A stretch of DNA of 64,000 bases, taken from Polyodon spathula (taxonomy: Eukaryota > Chordata > Actinopteri > Acipenseriformes > Polyodontidae). The stretch covers positions 29,037,796 through 29,101,795 of the forward strand of contig NC_054548.1 of assembly GCF_017654505.1 (NCBI RefSeq), in the 5' to 3' direction. Made by a program: the position numbers and the translations under genes. Below the pieces are notes generated by a model. It was given only the letters and a program-made list of their open reading frames with translations. It did no database searches and had not been told where the DNA came from. This document shows positions 57,551-64,000 of the stretch, one piece after another; within the stretch, counting starts at the first letter, position 1; each line of letters opens with the position of its first letter.

Positions 57551-58503
57551 GCCCATCATCACATTAATATTGAGCCGGGGGCGCTAGTTCGCCAGAGGCC
57601 GTACCGTATACCTGAACGTAAAATAAAAGTGGAAATTGACAAAACGCTGAGACTGGTGGTAATAGAAGAGTCCCAAAGTGACTGGAACAGTCTGATCGTT
57701 TTAGTCGATAGGCCAGACGGGTCAACTCAATTATGCATTGATTTCAGACGAATCAATGAGAAATCGAAATTTGATGCTTACCCGATGCCCCGGGTAGATG
57801 AGTTGCTGGAGCATCTAGGCACAGCTCATTTTATGACGACACTGGATTTAACGAAGAGGTACTGGGAGATACCCCTGACTCTGGAATCTAGAGAGAGGAC
57901 GGTGTTTTCGACTCCCTTCAGGTTGTACGAATTTAGGACTATGCCCTTTGGGTTGCACGGAGCAACCGCCACTTTCCAGAGGATGATGGGTCGCATCTTG
58001 CGGCCCCATTAGCAGTACACAGCTGCTTACATAGATGATGTGGTTATCCACAGTGAGGATTGGCCGAGTCATCTGTGTAAGGTGACGGCAGTGCTGCAAT
58101 CCTTGCGGGAGGCGGGGCTCACTGCTAACCCAAAGAAGTGTGCCACTGGGAAGAGTGAGGTCTCGGGGCAGTGTTGTCGCAGGAGGTTCGGGGAAGTGAG
58201 CACCCAGTCCTGTACATCAGCAGGAAGCTCCTTCCTCGTGAGAAAAATTATAGCACCATCAAGAAGGAGTGTCTTGCAGTAAAATGGGCAGTTGAGTCAC
58301 TCTGGTACTACCTCCTGGGACGACACTTCACCCTGGTTACAGATCATACCCCTTTAGCATGGCTTCACCGGATGAAAGACAGAAATGCCAGAATCACACA
58401 GTGGTACTTGACCTTACAGCCCTATGCCTTCAGGGTAGTCCACCGAGCAGGAAATCTTCATCAAAATGCAGACTTTTTCTCTCGGGAAGGCATGGGGGTG
58501 TAG
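57536..58503 (+). pseudogene. Ty3/gypsy reverse transcriptase and RNase H, deleted
   Basis: HHHINIEPGALVRQRPYRIP leads into RT. CIDFRRINEKSKFDAYPMPR, then LDLTKRYWEIPL (first Asp) and MPFGLHGATATFQRMM follow. A TAG interrupts after LRPH (58010-58012), and the frame resumes AAYIDDVVIHSEDW with the YIDD box intact. After TANPKKCATGKSEV, about 100 codons of connection and RNase H are missing. The sequence rejoins at HPVLYISRKLLPREKNYSTI, then KWAVESLWYYLLGRHF and TDHTPLAWLHRMKD, to the end RAGNLHQNADFFSREG. It is non-functional. Confidence 0.88.
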
Positions 58504-58546
58504 GATTTTCAAATGAACCGGTGGTGTCATTCTGAGGGGAAGGATA

Positions 58547-59254
58547 TGTAGCAGGGAGATCTGTGCTGACTCTGCTGGCGTGTTCACAGTACTGCAGGAA
58601 GAGGGCGGCAGTCGTCCAACAACCACCTGTGAGTCATAGCAGTGACATGGGGAGGTGGGAAAGTGGGTGTGTGGACTTTCCCCCTCTCTGAATGGCTGAG
58701 AGGTGAGTCTTGGGAGATTGCTAGCCCTATAAAAAATGCTCTGCTGTTTCCTCAGGTCTGCTCTCTTAGATATGCTGTGTGTACGGAATCGCTGGTCGAG
58801 GACAGAGAAACCAGCTGGGAGAAACACGACAACGAACAAGGCAGAGAGTGACAGCGGAGAACCCTTGGGCAGACCCCGAAGTACTGTTTAGAGCAGGCAG
58901 GGAGCCGCTAGAGTAGGTCGGTGATCTGGGTGGTGCAGGTAGCGACGACTGGGATAACACTGCCGAATGCAGTAGTTTTTGTAGTTTTATTAGTGTGTTA
59001 TTTTTCCTTGTTCTTTTCACCTTCTCTTTTCATAAGCACCTGCGAGTGCACCTGCAGTGAATTCGTTTACCCAACTTAACTTTGGTATTTTCATGGTGCT
59101 GTCTATCATTGTTGATAGGCAGCCCACAGACAACAGTGCCTTCTGCCGGTGAAAAATAAGAACTGTCCTAAAAATAAAACTGGGCACCTGGGTGGTGTTC
59201 CAAGTACAACTGTTCTGTCTCGTGTGTCAGTGAATTACCCACCACCCTTCCACA
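58547..59254 (+). mobile_element. 3' LTR of the Ty3/gypsy element
   Basis: It starts TGTAGCAGGG directly after the polypurine tract plus ATAT and ends CCTTCCACA. A TATAAAA box at 58728-58734 and AATAAA at 59173-59178 sit where promoter and polyadenylation signal should be. The target duplication cannot be checked because the 5' end is missing. Confidence 0.78.
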
Positions 59255-59261
59255 GTTACAT

Positions 59262-59560
59262 TTTTATTTATTTTATTTTATTTATTTAACCAACACGTAT
59301 TCAATCTGCGCTTAAACACATTAACTGAAATAACACTATCTACTTTCAGTCTTCGTTGTAACTTGTTCCAGTCATTAGCTGCTGAAAACTGGAACTAGTT
59401 ACGACCAAAGGCTGTACAGACATATGGTATTACCAATTTGATAAAGTCACATGATTGTAAATTATAAGAAGACAGATAAACATGCAGCAGATTATGCAAG
59501 TAGGTTGGAACTTCACCTAACAGAGTTCTATAAATTAACAGATGCCAATGCGTAGGACAC
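59262..59560 (-). pseudogene. LINE ORF2 C-terminal tail
   Basis: On the minus strand, VIPYVCTAFGRN, then FQFSAANDWNKLQRRLK and NVFKRRLNTCWL resemble the conserved tail after the reverse transcriptase of L2/Rex-type LINEs (the FGRxSFxxxAxxxWN motif). The copy ends in TTATT-type repeats (59270-59290) next to the gypsy LTR. Stops interrupt the frame. The clade is uncertain. Confidence 0.6.
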
Positions 59561-60102
59561 CTTGTGTGCAGAGAAGGCCAATTACTTTTTAAGGGTTACA
59601 TTTCTAAGGTTTACATTGCAGACTGGAAATGAAGATCATTTAGTTCAATAACACATAAGTTGTTATTGAAAGGTTAGGTGCTTTAAAAGCACAAGGTCTG
59701 GACATCCTACTTCCATTCATTTAGAGTGAGGGTACAGGTTTAATTACACACTGGCCACTTTGATATCAACTGTGTAGAAAATGATGATTACATTAACATA
59801 AAATAGTATTCAGCTTTAAGGTATTACAGGAATAAGTGTGGAGGTGGTGATAATATATAATCATACCATTTATTTAATTACATCCCTTGTGCCTTTTCTT
59901 CCCACCTGTAGGGCACCATGGTCTACTCAAATGATCTAAACAGTGACAGATTTAGATGTATTGTTTAAATCATTTAAAAACCTTCATTTTCTTTTTTTTT
60001 TTACAGACAGAAATAAACTAAACAGATGCTACCGAGATAATGTTCAGTAATCAGGATTTAACTGGTGAACAGTGCCATTATTGTTATTGTGGGTTTTTCA
60101 AA

Positions 60103-60163
<61 letters not shown>

Positions 60164-63100
60164 TTAAATGTGCTATTTTCCTAAAGCTAGATTTATTAAT
60201 GCACTGTAACTTCTGGTACACCAGAATATAGATTCTTGATAATACTGTACTTTTTGATATAATTTAAGATACCTCCCCAATGTTTATTCTGCCTACATGG
60301 GACTGTTTTTTTTTTTTTTTTTTTTGTATACAATTAATAGAGTGTGTAAGCTTCTTGCCCTAATTACCGAGGCATGCCTACAAATAAATCACATTCCTTG
60401 ATACATTATTCAATTAACAAGGGACAGGCATTGAGCTATTGACTGGCTACAGTTAATTTCATGACCAGTTAATTATTACACATATACAGTTATGCTAATT
60501 GTACCACATTACTGAGAATATACATATTTGGGAATATATAAAGGAACCTGTCTGTCAGTTCATACAGTTATGAATAAGGTATTATTTTCACATAATATAT
60601 TAAAACATTTTGGACTAATAGTGTATTGCCCACATTTAATTGTTATTATTCAGTATAATAAAGTTTCAGAATTAATATGTAATGGATATTTATATATAAA
60701 TAGTATCAGCTTTTTTTCTCCCTATTTTTGTATTCTTGTATGTTCCTAGCAAACAAGTGTGGCTTCATTTGTGATGAATATTTATACTTTTTATTTTTAT
60801 TGATGTTGTATAAAAGATTAGATGTCATCTATGCAGTTTAGACGAGAGAACTGCCACTCGAAAGAAGAAGATTTTTAAGCACATTTTGAATGTCAGAATC
60901 TAGTAAGTACATTAATTAAAGCTGATCATACTTTAGCACTTTTTATGTTGTTAGCTTACACAGAAAAAAAAAAACTGTGTATATGATATTATAAGTTTTG
61001 TTTTTCCCTTGTCAGCAGAGAGAATATGATAATGTTGCAGCTGAGAAGTTAATAAACTAAAAAGTTTCATAGTTTGCAAACAAGGAAATCTATACATCAG
61101 GTCTCCAGGGAAGTGATTGTCAGCTGTCAGTTTCAGTTTCAGCATTGTCAAGCCTGTGGCATAAATGGGACACATAGATGTATTCGAACAAATGTTTGTT
61201 TCAAGGAAGATTTGTCTTAAGCAGTTGAAGTTCAAGTTACTTATAAAATGTTATATTTAACTTGAAATCTGCAACTGTTTAAGACCTGAAAACAAGTAAA
61301 AAGGTCTAATTAAGCAGATGACCAGTTAATGGTACAGTTAAGTAACTGAGAGCTCGGTTGGAATGAAAACCAGCAGACACAGGGGGTCCGCAGGATCAGA
61401 GTTTGAGAAGGCCTGGTGTAGAGAAACCACACACAGTACTTAAATGAGAAGAACTTGTCAAATTATTCTCAAAATGAATTCTCTGAAGAGTTTCCCTAAT
61501 ATTTATTCCTACGTTTACTGACATGTATTTATTAATCATATTCAGAGACAGAAAATAGGTGTCCCATCTGCAATGTAGCATTCAACAGCTGTTGAAAAAC
61601 AACACAGCCCCCAAATTACAATATTTAAAGAGATTGCCATGCATACTAATGGCATCCCCAAGACTAAAAAAAAAACAGCAGCGACAGTCTAGGGCACTCA
61701 CAGAAAGGGACATGTGGTTGTCTACTAAAATGAAAGAGTCCTAAACAGGGAATTAGATGCTTGTGTTGAATGTGGCTGTTATTCTAAGTAGGCAATAGGG
61801 ATTTGTATATATATTTAAATTTCTTTATTAACAGCAACATCAAGCTATCTTGTAGCTGTCATCTATGATATCTTGTTTAATAGCTGTGTCTTTGACAATT
61901 TGGAAAATGACTATAAAACAGGTATATCATCACTGTGCAAGGCATACCCTACTAAGGCCTCCTCCAGGTTCCAGATTTAGCCTTTATTGCTGTCTCAAAG
62001 CCCTATGGTTTTCTGATCCTTTTTAGTAGAAGATAACAGCATTAACAGCATTGACAAGGAACTTACAACTTAACATATCATAACGAATGATGTGTTTTTT
62101 TTGTTGTTTTTTTAAATTCAAAAATGTTTAAAATGTATATTTTTGTTTGATTTCATAGAATAGCCTTAAATAGATTGCTCTCATTTATAAGATGGTTCTG
62201 GAAACTGAAGAATGTGTTTTTTCCATGGTAAAAACGAGTGCTATTTCTGTTAGTAGTTTTCTGTAATATAGTTACATTTAAACTAAAAGAAAGTTATTTG
62301 TCATTCTGCATTGACTCCGTGTTTTGGTACATATGTCAATTGAAATATTTCCTGCACTGTGATTGACGGGGAAACCATTTTTAATGAAACGGTAATGTGA
62401 TGTCATTTACTGGGGCTATGCTCCCTGTATCCGGAGAATAAACAAAACAGGAAAGGGTGTCATTCTGTGCAGTCTGACAAAGAAAGAAATGCCGGGACAA
62501 TTTGGGTTCATGGGTATGTAGCTGTCAAAAAGTTATACATATATTGTTGATTTTCTAGTTAAAATTAAATCTAAATTATGTTTTATGTGTTTTATGACAA
62601 TAAAACAATGATAACCTGAAATAGGTCAATTTACATGGGTAAGCACATCTTAACACGAATGGCACTTTTTTTCATGCTTAACACAATGTCTTTTTTTCAG
62701 ACTTATTGTGATGTGACAGTAATCGCATTTGTTTTGCGGGGTCATTGTAACGGGGGGGAGGGCGGAGTTGTTACATACGTGGGTTGTCACTGAACAATAA
62801 TGAGGCAGACACAGAGCAGTGGGTGTTGACACACCACACTGGCGCGCAGAATTAATAAACACCAGTGCTGACACTAGGGATTCAGCAATGGTAGCCCTAG
62901 TGTCACATTTAATAAAGAAAACAAAACAAAACAAAAAGCTAGCACCAGTCTTTATGGCTATAGACACTTACTGAGCTATGTATAAACATGGGGCAGAGGG
63001 TGACGAGGTTTTAATATATTCATGTGTAATATGTTAATTTCCCAGTAGGTGAGCTCGGAACACAAAAAGATGAGTTGCATGAGAATCCCCAGGGGTCACC

Positions 63101-64000
63101 TATTGAAAACACTGCTGTCTGGACTGTAGGTTCTTCATATTTTAATACATGTAGGTCATTTGTGTCAGTCACTGTATATACTGTAAAACAACTAACAGAC
63201 TGGGCACACACTGGCAAACACACACACCATAAGTCACCACTATGTAAAAAAAAGAGGTCTTCTGTATAATTATTCTTCCAAAGTAGAGTAAAAAAAAAAA
63301 AAACTTTCTTCCCAGCAACTCCTTCCCTTGTCACAATTACCCTCAGTGTTCTGTATTTACTTTGCCAGAACGAATGCCACACATTGCTGCTGGAATAAGC
63401 AAATGTCTGAATAAAAAATACAAACGTATAGTCTTAATTTTTAAATCCTTGCTGGAACACCTTGGGATAACATGTATCAACTGTCACTAACACTATTTCA
63501 ACATAAAACATGATAATTCCTATGTGTGATGCATGCCATGCTTTAGGCTAGATTTTAAAAAAGTCCTTTGAGAATACAGTCCTTTACACACACACATATA
63601 TATATGTGCAGGAGCTTGCAGCTTAATATAGCTACAACAATTGATTAGTAGTACTTGTTTTTCTTACCCTACCCCATTTCTGCTCTATCTCTCTATCTCT
63701 CCTAAACACATGCTCACACACATACCATGCAACCCCTGCATGCGCACACACACCATTTACACTACCATGATCCACCCCCATCAAGATCGCTACAATAATA
63801 CCACTTTTAACAACCCTTTGGTGATTAATTTGAAGCAATCAAGAAAGGAACTAAATAAAGAAAGCAGGTGAAACAGACACCACTAGACTGTTGACAGCAG
63901 CTCACAGTTACGTGTCTAATTAACAAGCGCAATAGAAACAGCCAAAAACTCAAACTTGGTGGTCAGAGCTGTGTCCTGCTGAACAGATGTCTCAACAATG
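59561..64000. other. Gene-free stretch with simple repeats
   Basis: AT-rich DNA without recognised genes. Poly(T) lies at about 60308-60326. A minus-strand ORF at 62967-62650 ends in a Cys/His-rich tail that I cannot assign. Confidence 0.5.
60105..60164. repeat. (ATT)n microsatellite
   Basis: About 20 ATT units, giving a false poly-Tyr ORF. Confidence 0.97.

Larger units (their letters stand above)
57466..59254 (+). mobile_element. Truncated Ty3/gypsy (probably Gmr1-like) element with 3' LTR
   Basis: The order from left to right is integrase tail, RT, RNase H, polypurine tract (GAGGGGAAGG, 58534-58543) and 3' LTR. No gag, protease or 5' LTR is present. RNase H ends about 45 bp before the polypurine tract, so no integrase follows it, while an integrase-like tail precedes RT. 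That is the Gmr1 arrangement. Confidence 0.78.

Noticed and set aside
61959..62060. Splice-like pyrimidine tracts suggesting host exons in the last 4 kb
   Set aside because: No open frame with protein-like conservation lies next to them.

Overview
This is a eukaryotic, almost certainly vertebrate, AT-rich genomic window with no recognisable host gene. It is a graveyard of transposable elements separated by simple repeats. The mix is typical of a ray-finned fish: Tc1-like, piggyBac, Merlin and Tigger-like DNA transposons, DIRS tyrosine-recombinase retrotransposons, Ty3/gypsy LTRs, CR1-like LINEs and tRNA-derived SINEs. A non-teleost such as a sturgeon or paddlefish is my guess, not a demonstrated fact. 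No bacterial operons, CRISPR arrays, rRNAs or true tRNA genes were seen.

Layout. 0.2-5.3 kb: three solo LTRs of three families (184-901, 2981-3599, 4777-5340). The third has a sister copy at 15216-15790. 9.4-10.5 kb: a decayed Tc1-like element on the minus strand. 12.4-12.9 kb: a LINE endonuclease fragment. 16.0-17.6 kb: a piggyBac remnant with a Tigger-like MITE nested in it. 19.4-22.1 kb: two copies of an unclassified repeat and a MIR-like SINE. 24.0-30.3 kb: a nearly full-length DIRS1-like retrotransposon with gag, RT/RNase H and tyrosine recombinase on the minus strand, inverted terminal repeats and an internal complementary region. 30.4 kb: an almost perfect 110-nt palindrome. 32.4-33.7 kb: a Tc1-like element cut off by a second, internally deleted DIRS element (33.7-37.7 kb). 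38.4-44.4 kb: a 5.9-kb element with inverted repeats of over 700 bp. It carries a spliced Merlin/ISXO2-type transposase on the plus strand and, divergently, a spliced coiled-coil gene resembling fish CCDC106-like proteins. 50.4-53.8 kb: piggyBac pieces around another Tc1-like element. 53.9-54.6 kb: the 3' end of a CR1-like LINE. 57.5-59.3 kb: a truncated Ty3/gypsy element whose remnants suggest the integrase-before-RT order of Gmr1 elements, followed by its 3' LTR. 59.3-59.6 kb: another LINE tail. The last 4.4 kb holds only simple repeats and unassigned DNA.

The most interesting unit is the Merlin-type element. Its DDE triad is intact across three predicted exons, and the second gene has splice signals and conserved-looking exons of its own, so it looks like a two-gene transposon. 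Both DIRS copies keep the full terminal and internal complementary repeat design even though their genes are broken. The smaller one has lost both the recombinase arm-box arginine and the nucleophilic tyrosine. All coordinates of degenerate elements are read by eye and may be off by tens of bases unless a target duplication fixes them.
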